64,000 nt of DNA. Source: Bombyx mori (Eukaryota > Arthropoda > Insecta > Lepidoptera > Bombycidae). The translations under genes were made by a program, and so were the position numbers. Positions within the stretch are counted from its first letter, which is position 1, and each line of letters starts with the position of its first letter. Location of the stretch: the NCBI RefSeq assembly GCF_030269925.1, contig NC_085108.1, positions 8,350,027 through 8,414,026 on the forward strand, written 5' to 3'. The notes beneath the pieces were generated by a model that saw only the letters and a program-made list of their open reading frames with translations, was not told the origin of the DNA and did not search any database. Shown one piece after another: positions 11,854 to 23,744 of this stretch.

Positions 11854-12250
11854 TTTTTTTTTATTGCCCTTGTAGGCAGACGAGCATACGGCCCACCTGA
11901 TGGTGAGTGGTTACCGTCGCCCATGGACTTCAGCAATGCCAGGGGCAGAGCCAAGTCACTGTCTACCGCTTAATACTCTCCCAAGCCTCGTTTGAAGAAG
12001 GACATGTCTTAGCGCTCGGGAAACATCGTGGAGGGGAGCTCATTCCATAGCCGGATGGTACGTGGCAAAAAAGATCTCTGGAAACGCGTAGTATGGATGA
12101 ACTCTACTCCGGTGGCGGGCGGTGCGATGGTAAAAACGAGATGTTGGTATCATCTCGAACAATTCCTCAGAGCAAACTATTAGTGGTCCTAGCGAGGACG
12201 ACGTGCTGAGTGTAGGAGCCAGGCAGCGCTCACCTCGCTGCCACCCTCCG
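11854..12250 (+). repeat. Interspersed repeat family B, long copy
   Basis: Begins T-run, ATTGCCCTTGTAGGCAGACG, then ACGGCCCACCTGATGGTGAG, CAATGCCAGGGGCAGAGCC, ACTCTCCCAAGCCTCGTTTG and GGAAACATCGTGGAGG. Related copies lie at 13420 (minus), 19560, 21335 and 25530. I remember this as a common silkworm SINE or LINE 3' end. The exact family is not confirmed. Confidence 0.8.
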
Positions 12251-12477
12251 GTGCAATTGTCATCATACTTATGTAGTCACTACACATATATGTACAGCAC
12301 ACAACGACAGGACCGGTCACGCTGCGCCTCGGGATTTACTTTAAATAAAAACTTTCACCGAAGTACGAATTAAAACTATAACGCTCAAATTCGCTTCCAG
12401 TAGAACTGATGACGGACTGTTTGTTTTTCTGCAATGCTTGTATAGTCGATAAGGCATATCTACAATTATCGACCTGG

Positions 12478-12733
12478 TTTTACTGGTGGTAGGACCTCTT
12501 GAGAGTCCGCGTGGGTAGGTACCACCACCCTGCTTATTTCTGCCGTGAAGCAGTAATGCGTTTCGGTTTGAAGGGTGGGGCAGCCGTTGTAACTATACTT
12601 GAGACATTCGAACCTTCGAACTTATATCTCAAGGTGGGTGGCGCATTCACGTTGTAGATGTCTATGGACTCCAGTAACCACTTAACACCAGGTGGGCTGT
12701 GAGCTCGACCACCCATCTAAGCAATAAAAATAC
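12478..12733 (-). repeat. SINE-like family A copy, minus orientation
   Basis: The reverse complement gives the full family order from the TTGCTTAGATGGGTGG head to CCACCAGTAAAACC. It lies between the two genes. Confidence 0.85.
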
Positions 12734-13250
12734 TGGAAAGGCCTCCGGGCCACCAGTAACCTTTCAATCACAAAAAAAAGAATGCACTACCTAAAAGTAG
12801 GAAAGGACAGACAGATATTTAATTTAAAAAAATAATAAAACAACACATTTCTTTTACTTATATTTATGTATAATTTTCACAATAATGAAATCGTTATAAT
12901 TAAACTACAAACTAATAAATGCAAATATCTGAGTACTCAAATCGATTCAGCTCTGTATTCATATAACTTTCTTGAGATTCTATAATTTGCCTTGAGTGTG
13001 TTTCACAAGTGCTAATGAATAATTACTAAGTACTACTATCTGCTAAATTGTTATTAAAAAATAAATTATTATAGCGAACCTTCATAATTGACTCTGACAT
13101 CTAGAATTATGAGCCTGATCAACTAATAATATTAACGAATAGTTTTAAAAATCAAAATACAATGAAACTTGTAATTGCGACGGAAACAACTGGATACTGG
13201 TCAATGTTCGCTCCGCGGCCGCGATGGCGCCGGCTTCGAGCGCCGCGAGT
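12734..13250. other. AT-rich 3' flank of the CUB gene
   Basis: The terminator of the minus-strand gene must lie here. I find no clean AATAAA on the minus strand close to the stop codon, so the transcript end is not placed. Confidence 0.4.
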
Positions 13251-16200
13251 CTACTTGAGGTAGCAGTTGTTGAGCACGTTGTAGTTGAACCTGTACCCTG
13301 ACTCCGGGACGCCGTCCGTCACCAGGTTGTCGCTGTGGAAGTGCACGTACAGGGGGCCCGGCGGGATCGCTAAAAATCGGGAAAATTATGTACTAAGATA
13401 CTGCTTATTAAGCATATTATATAAGCGGTAGGCAGCGGCTTGGCTCTGCCCCTGGCGTTGCTGAAGTCCATGGGTGACGGTGACCACTCACCATCAGGTG
13501 GGCCGTATGTTCGTCTGCCTACAAGGGCAATAAAAAAAACAATTATTTAAGAAATCTCTTCCAGCAGACCTGCGAGAGGATTATGAGAATAACAATTAAA
13601 AGTGATGAGTGTGTGTAGAACAGCTAAAATAACAAATACAACATGAGAATTATAGTAATGCACATACACATAGCAAATATTGTTAAACTTGAATACAAAA
13701 TATTATAAGTAACACTCGTATATACGAAGAGTATAGAACAATGATCATTCGGTTGATGAGAGATAGAATTGTCTGAACTTGTATTTAAAAACAGAAACAG
13801 ATTTGCAAACTCGGATGTCAGCCGGCAACGAATTCCACAGTCTGACCGCGCGCACAGTAAAGGATTGAGAATAGAAATTGGATTTGTGGGAAGGGAATAA
13901 CAAGACAGAACGTTGGTTATGATAGTTAGTGTATGCGCTGCTGAATGTGGCGCAGACAACTTGAGATTTAGATACGAAGAAATCACTGATAGCCAAAGAA
14001 TATCCGTCTATTATATTTGCTAACAACTAACTTATTCTATCTGTGTATGTGGTGAGTACCGCTGTATCTATATGAGTGCTGGACGTGTACTGGCGCTATA
14101 AGCTACGGTGTGAGTAAACCAATGCAAAAGTGCTGATGTGAATGCGCGCCTGCCCTGTGCAGGTACAGTTAGGAAGGCACTCAAATCGGCGTAGAGGGAC
14201 CTGTCCTGCAGCGTGAAGAAGCTCCAAGAATCAGAACTACTCTGTGCCTTCTGTAGGCTCGGACTGACAGTGCACTGCTCGTGAGAACGAACCATATATC
14301 CAGTGGACTTGGTACTGTCGCTCGTTCCATTAGCTCGCGGGACCCGGAGTCGCGTCTTGTTATCTTGACGCTCATACGATACGCTCTGAAGCGTGAGGCG
14401 ACCCTCGTATCACCAGCACACCAACTTAATCTTAATCGTGTGCGAAGTCTGAATGAGCCACCGAATTTGGCAGCTCGTGGCCCTTACGGCGACGTAGCTA
14501 TGACTATAATGAATTCAACACGATAATTAACTCACAAGCTACGATCTGGTCGGCTGCGCTGCTGCCACAGAACTTAGTGCCACGCAGCCCGTCAGCGGTC
14601 TCGGCCTCCGGGATGAACAGGTAGTCCTCGGACTGCGCCACGCCCTGGGTGACCGGGTTGATCTGGCAGTCCGTGTCCAAGTACAGGTTCTCGGAGTCCC
14701 GGTACGCCAGTTCGAAGCTCGCCGACGTTATCCTGGGAACGCATTGTGTGCGCTTAATACACGAACATCTCCGTGACGTTTTTTTTTTGCCCTACCTAAG
14801 CTGAGAGCCTTGAGAGGCTACATCAGCGTAACCTTAACTAGTAGGTGAGCTCACGGGGCTCAAACCTGACGACGTTGCTAACACTGCCCCTAGCAAGAGC
14901 CGTGCTTCGCAGAATCTACCACCGGATCGGAAACGCGACCCACTAAGAAGATCCGGCGAGAAACTCGGTGGGCTGTGTCTGAGGGTTAATTTACTCATCG
15001 AGCCCTTCGTCGCAAGCGACGGGTTCGACGAGAACGATGACCGGTGCTTGAGGTACCTAAAAGCACCGTTAGTGGATCGGGAGGATCCGAGATGACGTGT
15101 TTGGGGCGACGTTGACTGCTTTCCATTCTGTCCGCAGGATCGGGAATGAAATCCGTGACGAAGCTAGCAGATAGTCTACAGAGTACAAAGTCGTACAAAG
15201 CGGATGCGGGGTTGCGGGTGGACCTTCGAGTGTAAATAGAATGTGAGAGTAGGTACTGACTTGACGCCGCAAACGTCGGAGGGTCGCTTGAAGCAGGTCG
15301 CGTAGGCCAGGTTCGCGATGTAGGGCCCCGCGCCGCGGTTGTAGTTGAACGACTCGAACGAGCCCGACCGGTCCGGGAAGTACTGCAGGCAGCCGGGGGG
15401 AGCTGCGGGACACGCGACCAAGTGTACCAGGCCGCATGTTGTGCTTCCGCAGAACGCACACACACAGCCATACTCGTTTTGGTAGTGTATATTTTAGACG
15501 ATCAAAGTATGTACGTTTGATTACCTAGTTGTCATCTCTTGAATACGCATCGTACTTCGAGTACTGATAATGCTTTTGACAGTAGACAGTTAATGGAAGA
15601 AGTAGGTGAATGTACTAACCGATGAGATACTCGTCCCGGTCGGCGGAGGACGTGAACGGGGTGGAGGGCAGCGACGACGTGATGGCCTCCAGGATGCCGT
15701 CGCGGTACTTGCTGTGGAGCGCGCCAATTATACCTTTAGGGTCAATACTACACGCTATCTCTTATGTGCTGTTGAGAGACATTTTCCCGAAGCTAGCTTT
15801 TGAGTGACGGCAAATAACTGTGTCTTGCGAATTCTATTTGTATCTCCTTAGCCTCAATGTCACAGGCCTAGAGGCTACATAGAAAATGAAGGGTTATAGA
15901 TTCCCCTCACCATCGCACGTTGTTATTTATTGAAACAAAGTGTTAATAAACATTTTTCGCTAAATGTTGAAAGTTATTTGTAAAGAAGACGGCGTTGAGT
16001 TAGCACACAGACGGCCCGGCGGGACCACGGGACCAGCCCGGCCCGGCTGCGATAAACAGGCTTACCCGAGAGTGTTGAAGCACTCGAGCTGCGTGACCTT
16101 GATCTTCCAGGTGGCCTGCGGGAGGTTCGGCTGCGTGTTGCGGTCCGCTATCTTGAAGTTGATGCGGATCGATCGGCTGTTCGTGGACGCGTTCACTCGG

Positions 16201-17499
16201 ATGTACACTGCGCATTACAACAATATTATACAGGTACCAGACACTACTCAAGCAGTACAACACTAGTTCTAGTTGTCAGACGTGCGGGGAGCCCGCGCTG
16301 CCACTGCCTGGGTCTTGAGTTGTGTCTGTGGACGCGGACTCCAACTGCGGTGTCAGTACATCACACCGGTAGTGACGATGGAGAGACAGAGAGAGAAACA
16401 GATAGAGAGTGCTCACTGTGCTGCCCGTTGTTGTCGCCGCAGAGTGCCGGCAACAGATCGGAGTTGGCCTGCAGGTTTGTCACTTGGAAGATGTCGTTCC
16501 TGCAGGTGTAGCCTGGGCGCTGGGTGACGTTCTCCACTGACTCTACCTGAGAACCGCAAGTCAAATGAAGCCATTGTGTGTAAGTGATCTGTGAGTATTG
16601 CATATTGATCTAACGCAGGGGTTCCCAAACTTATTTTGTCTACTGCCCACTTTAAGAATAAATTATTTGTTAGCGCCCCTATATTTTCACCTACTTTAAA
16701 ACCACTATAGCGAAAGATCAGTCGATGTCTAAGAGTCCCCCTAGATGAAATTACAAATCGTCTCCCAAACCTCTACACAACGCCCCTTTTTTTCTGGGTC
16801 TCTTACCGCCCCCCTTTAGACCTGCAGCGCCCACAACGGGGCTCTATCGCCAGCTTTGGAAAAGGCTGATCTAACGTAATAACGACAATGCAGCAAAGGT
16901 ACGTCGAGTGGGATGGGTGGTAAGTACCGTCGTCGGCGGCGCGAGGTTGAAGGTCTCGAAGTCTATCCTCATCTGGCACACGTTGTTGTTGTTTATTTCC
17001 ACGTTGTAAGAGCACTCCAGACCCGAAGACTCCCTGTTCAGCGGAGGGTTGATGAAGACTGCCACCTTAGTGTTGGTCCGCACATCGCACGCGTTCACTG
17101 AAACGATGTTACGGCTTATAGCTCCTCTGTTGGCTGGGTCGTTGTACGAGACGAGCAGGTTGTACACTCACGCGCGCAGCAAGTGGCGAACACTCCGCAG
17201 AATCCGATGGCCTTCCCTCCCTGCGTGTTGCACTGGTTGCGCGAGAGGCACACGCCCCCGGTGGATCTGTCGGAGCCCAGGCACTGCTCCCCGTTCCCGA
17301 CAGTGAATATACTCCCCGGAGACTGCCGCGGAGCTGAGACGATACAAACACTCTGTTGCAATGGAAAGACTCATCGAATACATTATGAAATAGCGCCGTG
17401 TGTTGGCTAGCTGCCTCACTCACATCGGAGGATGTTGTCGGCGGCGCAGTGCGCTGTGGCGAATAACAAGAACAGCCTGCTCAGAAATTTAACAGCCAT
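13251..17499 (-). CDS. Secreted two-CUB-domain protein, complete (9 exons, 409 residues)
   Basis: Minus-strand exons: 17499-17424, 17333-17172, 17097-16928, 16546-16417, 16207-16066, 15711-15620, 15402-15261, 14732-14536, 13369-13251. All introns are GT-AG, and the 1,230 nt join without a frame break from ATG to TAG. Residues 1-20 are a signal peptide (MAVKFLSRLFLLFATAHCA). Residues 43-78 form a cysteine box with GGVCL, a GG pair and a terminal CC, like the box preceding CUB domains in insect secreted proteins. CUB 1 spans about 83-225 (contains CQMRIDFETFNL and LCGDNNGQH). CUB 2 runs from PPGCLQYF (about 262) to the end (YRFNYNVLNNC). CUB domains mediate protein or glycan contacts outside the cell. 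There is no protease domain. The partner is unknown. An acceptor (GTTGCAG) just upstream of the ATG implies an untranslated first exon. Confidence 0.88.
13420..13545 (-). repeat. Family B fragment in the last intron of the CUB gene
   Basis: The reverse complement starts ATTGCCCTTGTAGGCAGACG and runs to GCCAAGCCGCTGCCTACC, the 5' third of the family. Confidence 0.75.
13625..14030 (-). pseudogene. 3' fragment of a non-LTR retrotransposon ORF2
   Basis: On the minus strand a stretch with FTVRAVRLWNSLPADIR, then SVSVFKYKFRQFYL, matches the conserved C-terminal block of CR1/jockey-type ORF2 proteins (R..R.WNSLP.....S...FK..L). No reverse transcriptase core is left. The fragment lies in the last intron of the CUB gene in the same orientation as that gene. 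Confidence 0.65.
14779..15149 (+). repeat. Interspersed repeat family C, copy 2
   Basis: T run, CCCTACCTAAGCTGAGAGCC, then the same text as 9300-9646 through GGATCGGGAATG, slightly longer. It lies in an intron of the CUB gene, antisense to it. Confidence 0.8.
16616..16868. mobile_element. hAT-type MITE with 8-bp target duplication
   Basis: The 253-bp element starts CAGGGGTTCCCAAACTT and ends CTTTGGAAAAGGCTG. The ends are imperfect inverted repeats of the hAT kind (CAGGGGTTCCC). It is flanked by the 8-bp direct repeat ATCTAACG (16608-16615 and 16869-16876). It has no transposase. It sits in the intron between CUB exons 3 and 4. Confidence 0.85.
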
Positions 17500-19260
17500 G
17501 TTGATAGCTTCTGCAACAAAAACAAAAATGTATTACGGATTTAGCAGAGTTTGAGCTGAAGAAACTTGATCCCAGCTGCACTTTCCCAATGTTGTTCAAT
17601 GTGCAGGATTTGTTTATCGTCCCCGGGGAAATGGTTTTGTTGTCTTCTATGTGAAATATGCCCACACCCAGAAGAGAGTTCGTCCACCGCCCTGCGTAAT
17701 GTTCTGATAGCACGCTCCGCACTCAACTAAGGGTTCACCACCCCCGGGTGCGCCCAGCAGATCGCCTACAACGACCCTTACAAAAAAGATTGACATAACG
17801 TCAGTGGCCCCGCGGCACAGCGACGCAAGCTCGCCAACACCAAGCATCACGGAGTTCCCGGTTTAGTCTCTGCGAATCTCGTTAGTGGGTCGGTGACCGA
17901 AACTGACTATTCTGGTAACTGTTTTATTGAATCTATACCTCGGCTAGACCCCGCATCACCGATCGTAAATCATAAGTTTACCGTGAGTACAGTTAACTGT
18001 TAGCGTCTAGTGAGTGGGCGCGTCTGCCGGGGCCGGTTCCGCCGTGACCCCGGCTACCTCTTAATTTACGTACGTACACAACATGAAATACGCGAAGCCA
18101 CTTGGTATCGAGTGATTTCTGAAGCTTATATGCCTACCTTGAGGCGTGAGTCCGGCACTCAAGTTTAAATTGCATTCAGTTGTCCGAAACATGTATACCT
18201 GAATGAAGTTACTATTAATTGATTCATAAAAATAATAACCGGTTCTGAGTCTTAACGTCCGGAAGTAAGGAAGAGAAGCGGGCCGGAGGTGAACGCTCGC
18301 GGCATTGCGCCACACGCGGCCCGCCCGGCCCGGCACCGGCCGCCGGTCCGCACTCACTGCACCGACCGGTACTACTCTATCAAGTAACGGCGCTTTATCG
18401 CTGTGTGACGACACTGACCGGCGCGCGGCCCTTGTCGTGGGAAGTTACGAAGCTCGCCTACACACTACATACCAGACTCGGCCACATCTGCCCGACCTCC
18501 CGTTTAGCCCGTTAGAACCTCACACAGAGTCCCTGGGGCGCCCGGGGCCCGGTGCTGCGGCGCGTGTCTCGTGCCAGAGGTTGCGAGCTCAACTTTGAGT
18601 GGTTGCTGGTGCTTTATTTATTTTGGTAGCGACAACATGTCCGCGACGTACTCATGCTCGCGGTTGACAAATCAAAACAACAAATCTCAACTACGATTGA
18701 GTTGAATTGATTAATTCTTGGAACTTGAACGCTTAGTCCTGCGTCGCGGTAGAACGCGGCATGCTGGATGGCAGCTGCCGGCGCCCCGCACGCCCTCCCA
18801 GCAGGGCCGGGGTGCTACCGTACCTACCGCCTGCAATGTCTCACACATTGAACGCGGAGCTTACACACTTCACAGCTTTTTTCTTAACCGTTATTATGAC
18901 ACTCTGTACTGCTGTTTATTTTTCTAATTTAAAGATTTTACCGAACAATTCGGGAAATATTAAAACAGTATCGCGTTCAGTAAATTATGTATTATTAGTG
19001 TGACAAATACTTCAATATACCTAATTATTTGATGTTGGCAAATCAATCTCAGTCACAAAACACATCTGTGCGAAGAGAACGAAAGCACCGCGGGGTCACC
19101 AGACCTGGCAGCCTCAGGAAACAGACGAGCGACTCGGTTTTGTTACTGATTTAGCACGTGTATTATGAAGTAGTGATATTTTATAGAACTTTACTATTAA
19201 TAATATTTAGATATAGAGCGGTGTGTACGTACGTGCGTGTGTGTCGGCGCGCAGAGTCGG
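17500..19260 (-). other. 5' flank and probable first intron of the CUB gene
   Basis: No coding exon found. The sequence TTGCAG just before the coding start suggests that an untranslated exon lies upstream, probably near 19,230-19,265. The segment 17,560-17,900 has a transposon-like, partly open character but no recognisable protein. Confidence 0.4.
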
Positions 19261-19286
19261 CGGGAGCCGGCCACTGTGCGGCGCGC

Positions 19287-19295
19287 CCTTATATA
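19287..19295 (-). promoter_or_regulatory. Candidate TATA box for the CUB gene
   Basis: Minus-strand TATATAAGG in a GC-rich setting, followed some 10-20 nt downstream by CACAGTGG. A possible splice donor (GTACGT) follows at about 19,230. It would place a short untranslated exon about 1.75 kb before the coding start. No other TATA-like site in a GC-rich context is as convincing in this flank. Confidence 0.4.
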
Positions 19296-19559
19296 CCGGA
19301 CACGCTCGGGGAGCTCGGCTCGGCCGCCGGCACGTCACTAGCGGGAACTACATACTGAATAAGTCGATTTCAGTATTCTAAATAATACACTTACACGTTG
19401 TAACGCCATCAGTTCTTTTTATTTTTCATTTCTGGAATCAAACATATAACAAAATAAAGTCTCCCATAAGAAAAAGTCAAGGTATAATGGCTTTGCGACG
19501 TGTGTGACGATGATGGTTGACGGCTGGAGCCGGGCAGGCGCGCCCCGCGTGTTGCGTGC

Positions 19560-19815
19560 TACATACCGCTCAGTACTCTCCGCAAGCCTCGTTTGAAGAA
19601 AGGCATATCATAGTGCTCGGCAAACCGTGGAGGGGAAGCTCATTCCAGATCCGGATAGTACGTAGGAAAAAGATCTCTGGAAACTCACCGTCGAACTGAA
19701 CGCAGCCGTTTTAGGTAGTTTGGATGAACTCTGCTCCAGTGGGGAGGAGCGACGATAAAACCCAGAAAGAGGGATGCTCTCGAACAATTCCTCTGAGCAC
19801 TCCTCGTGGAACATT
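19560..19815 (+). repeat. Family B 3' portion
   Basis: Starts at ACCGCTCAGTACTCTCCGCA and runs through TTCGTTTGAAGAA-type text to GGATGAACTCTGCTCC, lacking the T-rich head. Diverged from the copy at 11854. Confidence 0.7.
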
Positions 19816-21334
19816 CAGCACAAAGCACAAACATGTTTTCTGTAGTTTATCTAAATTGTAACTGCAGTTACACTAAAACTGTTTTTATGATTTTGGTTTT
19901 TTTTTTGACGGACTCCGTGGCGTCCTACAAAAAAGTACCTGACCAGGAGTCCTGACCGACCGACTCTGCACACCAGCTGTTAGCTAGTAGCCTACGTAGT
20001 AACGATGTGTGATGACGTGTGATGTTAGTCCATGTACATACATATGCGAGTATGTGAATGAGACGGTGTGCTGTTTGTAGTGAGACAGCAAACTATGTTC
20101 GTAGCCGCCGGGTGCCTGCCTCCCGGTCTACACGTCTTAGAACTCTCGTCTCATTAAACATAAGCTCATTAAGTTATTAAACAAATTTGATATTGGTCGG
20201 CTCGGGTCGGCGGAGTAACGGGACAGTAGCCACCCCGCCCCCCCCGCGCTGCTCGCCACAACTTCGTATTAACCGGACGTCCCGTCACAAGGGATTCTTG
20301 GTTCAAGGTTATGTGTTTTGTATCTGCACTACTACTACCACTACCACTACAAGGGAAGCCCGAGGCGTCCTCGCTGCTCGGTAATGTTTGGCGCGGTGCG
20401 GCCTGTGTCAAACCCTCGACTCTGTAACGGCTGCGGTGACCGCGAGGAGGACTGAGCGGTACTGTAGCGTGGTTGTAGTACGCGATCTCTCCCGCATCAT
20501 TGAGACTATATAGAATACTTTGAGACATTTTGAGACTAATAGCTAAAGGAGATGTAACTACAGTAACCAGAGGATGCAAGTCTTCCCCGGGAGCGCTCCC
20601 TACAGCTACTGACGCACATCATCCGGTATAGAGCTCTCCTCACTTGGCTGTTCTACCCAGCCCTTCACCCTTTAAGTCCTGCGTGGAGTATACACTAGTG
20701 TGGCGGACTTGTGACGAGTTCACCTGGATTGGTCTCACAGTCCTGGTTCTTAATATAGAGAAGCAATGATACTACTCGATATGAAGGTTGGGAGACCCGT
20801 TGCTCCAATTATATTGAGACTTGTACGTGCGGTCTCCAAGAGCGTCGAGTTACCGACTACCGTCGATTAGTTCCGTGCCTGCGCCGCGGAAGAGTGAGTA
20901 TCATTTGCTGGCTGAAAGAAGAAAAGACTCTCAGACCGAGTCCCACAATAGCCTCCTTCGCTTGTAATATATGGACGTCTTGCACAAGAGCTGCCGCCGC
21001 AGACTAGCCCATCAGTGCCGTGTAGCAAAGATCCAATAATTAACATTACCAAACGAAATCATAAGAGTCATAAACATTCCTCACACACCACGGATTGTTC
21101 TCTCACATTAAACAGGAATTATTTCGTTGAAGCAACGTCGACCACCTCTCGGTGACCAGAAGCTAACTATACCTAACTGCACGAAAGCGCAATTCGTCCA
21201 CAGTGACCAGCCGTGACTCAATTTGAACTGAACAATTAGAATTTCAATCGTGTGCTCCTCAGTCACTGATATGGACGATCTTTAGTCATTGGACGACCTC
21301 TATAGTTCAAATTAACTAAATAGATCTCTGAAAT
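19816..21334. other. Intergenic DNA without recognisable gene
   Basis: No exon, RNA gene or known repeat that I can support. There is a short ACT/ACC simple repeat near 20,325-20,350 and a T run near 19,898. Confidence 0.4.
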
Positions 21335-21660
21335 CTTTTTTTATTTTTTTTATTTTTATTGCCTCTGTAGGCAGACGAGCATACGGCCCATCTGATGGTA
21401 AGTGGTCACCGTCGCCCATTGACGTCAGGAATGCCAGGGGCAGAGCCAAGCCGCTGCCTACTGTGAAGTACTTTCCGCAAGCTTCGTTTGAAGAAGGACA
21501 TGTCATAGCGCTCGGGAAACATTCATTCCAAAGCCGGATGGTACGTGGCAAAAAAGATCTTTGGAACCGCACTGTGGATGAACGCAGCGGTTCCAGATAA
21601 TATGGATGAACTCTGCTCCGATGGCGGGAGGTGCGATGATAAAAAATCGTATTAAATCAT
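21335..21660 (+). repeat. Interspersed repeat family B copy
   Basis: T/A-rich head, ATTGCCTCTGTAGGCAGACG, ACGGCCCATCTGATGGTAAG, then GCCAGGGGCAGAGCCAAGCC and the GGATGGTACGTGGCAAAAAA block. Same order as 11854-12250 with a few small deletions. Confidence 0.8.
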
Positions 21661-22105
21661 TGTACGCTCTAACTGCAATTCACACTTTATACCCGTTTCC
21701 AACATAACTGTAATTGTAACTGTAAACATTATATGCCATTTACGGATCAAGATCTAGAAGCAGCTGCAATACAACACGATTCACTCGACATCAGTGACAT
21801 AAGGTCTGTGGACCGCGCAGCCACTCCGGACCAAGAGGGTGCGAGCACGCTTCCCTGTTACAACAACACTAAACTACTCGTAGTTAAGTTGTTATATCAG
21901 TTGGACCGGTGGCTCGTGACGCGGGTTCCAGCAGCATTCAATCCTGTTAGGGCGTGGGCATGGCGCGGCGACCCCACGGGTCGGGCCCGCGACCCTGCTT
22001 CACAAGAACAGTGCTAACAGCACACTCACCGTACTTGCTAGTAGAGAGTGCGGGACGATCCGATGGTCAACAGTGACCTCGAGGTGCGGTCAGTGACCCC
22101 GCGCT

Positions 22106-22162
22106 ACTCACACGCACATGCACACATCCGTGCCGCACTAGTGTGTGCATGTGCGTGTGAGT
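22106..22162. repeat. Perfect 20-bp inverted repeat
   Basis: Arms 22106-22125 (ACTCACACGCACATGCACAC) and 22143-22162 are exact reverse complements, separated by a 17-nt loop. The arms are alternating purine-pyrimidine (CA/TG) sequence. Confidence 0.85.
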
Positions 22163-22369
22163 GAGTGTAGGGCATTGTTTGCTGTGATCGAATTGAGTAA
22201 CTATTGACGCAGAAAGGCTCATATTCAAATATCGGCTTCAGGAAGAGACGCTCGCAGAAGAAGAAGCGATCCAACATAATTATCTCCGCACACATGTATG
22301 CCGCTTGCATTTCTGTACAGTCGGATACAGTCGGGTACATCCAGGCCCACATAATAATATGTTGTTTTT

Positions 22370-22640
22370 ATGGTTGAAGGATTTATTAGTGGCCCGGAGG
22401 CCTTTCCAGTTTCACCAGGCAGGAGGACGAACAAAGGCTCAGCCAGGAGGGGTGAGATTTGCTAACAGCTGCCCGAGCACCTCCGAAGGAAAGCTAATAA
22501 CTCAATTGCTTCGCGAATTAACCTAATACCGGATCGGAATCGCTACCCGCTACCCGCTAAGAAGATCCGGCGAGGAACTCAGCGATTTGATGCATGGGCT
22601 AGGTTGCACGTCGGCGATGTATACAGCGTGATCTACATTC
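22370..22640 (+). repeat. Interspersed repeat related to family C
   Basis: Contains CGGATCGGAATCGCTACCCG and CTAAGAAGATCCGGCGAG, which are shared with family C, but the rest differs. No coding capacity recognised. Confidence 0.5.
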
Positions 22641-22860
22641 AATTTATACTGTATAGGTATAATGTGACTCCGTCTTGCAGATAAAAATAATCTTAAATTA
22701 AAACTTTCATAACCAGTTAATCATATTATTATCAGTTAATAATATAATTTTGGTATAATATTTTTGCTTATTTATTGCCAACAGTTGGCGATGCCTCCTC
22801 CCGTCACTAGTGGCCTACCTACATATTACTTATTGTATAAAACAGAGTTTTAAAAGATTC

Positions 22861-23434
22861 TTTATTAAATATTTCAAAATTGAACAATCTATCTACAACT
22901 GCTTCTCGTAGTGTCTGTCTGTGTCCGCGCACGGTGCACGGGCGCCGCTCAGTGCTACGAGTAGTTGGACAGACTTCTGTACAATGTTTTTTTTTTCGTT
23001 AGAAAGCTTGATATCTGATAACATTACATTGATACATAATGGACCGCGTCCGCACAGCCTCACTCTGTAGCTAGAGACGGGAGGTCAGTCGGCGCGGAGC
23101 TTTTAAGCTTTGACGTGTGAATGAAGTACAAATAACGTCTGGTGTAGCGGAACCGGAGGTGCTAACCGGTGGGCGGCGCCGGGGACACTCACCCGCGCGC
23201 TTACTTCATACTTAGGTCGGTCCGAGCCGCACCGACGCACCGACGAGTAGAGCGCATACTAGCGGCTTGAGATACACTTATAAACTGTTTACGTTGAGTG
23301 TAGCAGCCGCCTGTCCGTCTGTCGCGGGTGGCACGGCGCACAACATGCTCCCCGCGCAACAGTGCGAGGCGCGCATGTTGCGAGACAGCACGGGCGCGGT
23401 CCGCTGTTTGCTCAACTCTCCAAACTCGTTCTAA
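22861..23434. other. GC-rich island with TATA element, no identified gene
   Basis: A GC-rich stretch (about 22,910-23,420) in an AT-rich neighbourhood. A plus-strand TATAAA lies at 23279-23284 and a 29-codon ORF at 23345-23434 (starts MLPAQQC). A minus-strand AATAAA lies at 22866-22861. It could be a promoter with first exon, the 3' end of a minus-strand transcript, or neither. The peptide has no resemblance that I recognise. Confidence 0.3.
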
Positions 23435-23744
23435 CTTTACATTTGTTCTTGATCAACTACGATAAGTGATTTTATACTAAACAAACACCAACAGGCAGGT
23501 TGTACAGTGTGTTGACCGCACTGTGTGTACTATGCAGAATGAATAACAAGATTTAAACAGGGTTATGACCCATCATAAAAAATAAAACCTGATTGTAATT
23601 GAAAAAAAAACCAGAATCCTCATTAACAAACAAATAGTTATTGAACCGAAGTACTGACCAGTATTGTTGGGCGGCAGGCCTCACGGTCTCGCAGCCCAGC
23701 TGCTGTTAAGTGGTCGACCATCATATTGAGAGATCATCACATCT

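Noticed and set aside
13624..13986. 120-codon minus-strand ORF as a separate gene
   Set aside because: A different frame of the same fragment carries the non-LTR C-terminal block (RLWNSLP). This frame has no motif.
17647..17850. 67-codon minus-strand ORF upstream of the CUB gene as an extra N-terminal exon
   Set aside because: The CUB protein already has a good signal peptide starting at 17499 and an acceptor just before it. This ORF does not splice in frame in any way I can support.
21733..22017. 94-codon plus-strand ORF as a gene
   Set aside because: No motif, no splice or promoter context, and composition like the surrounding spacer.
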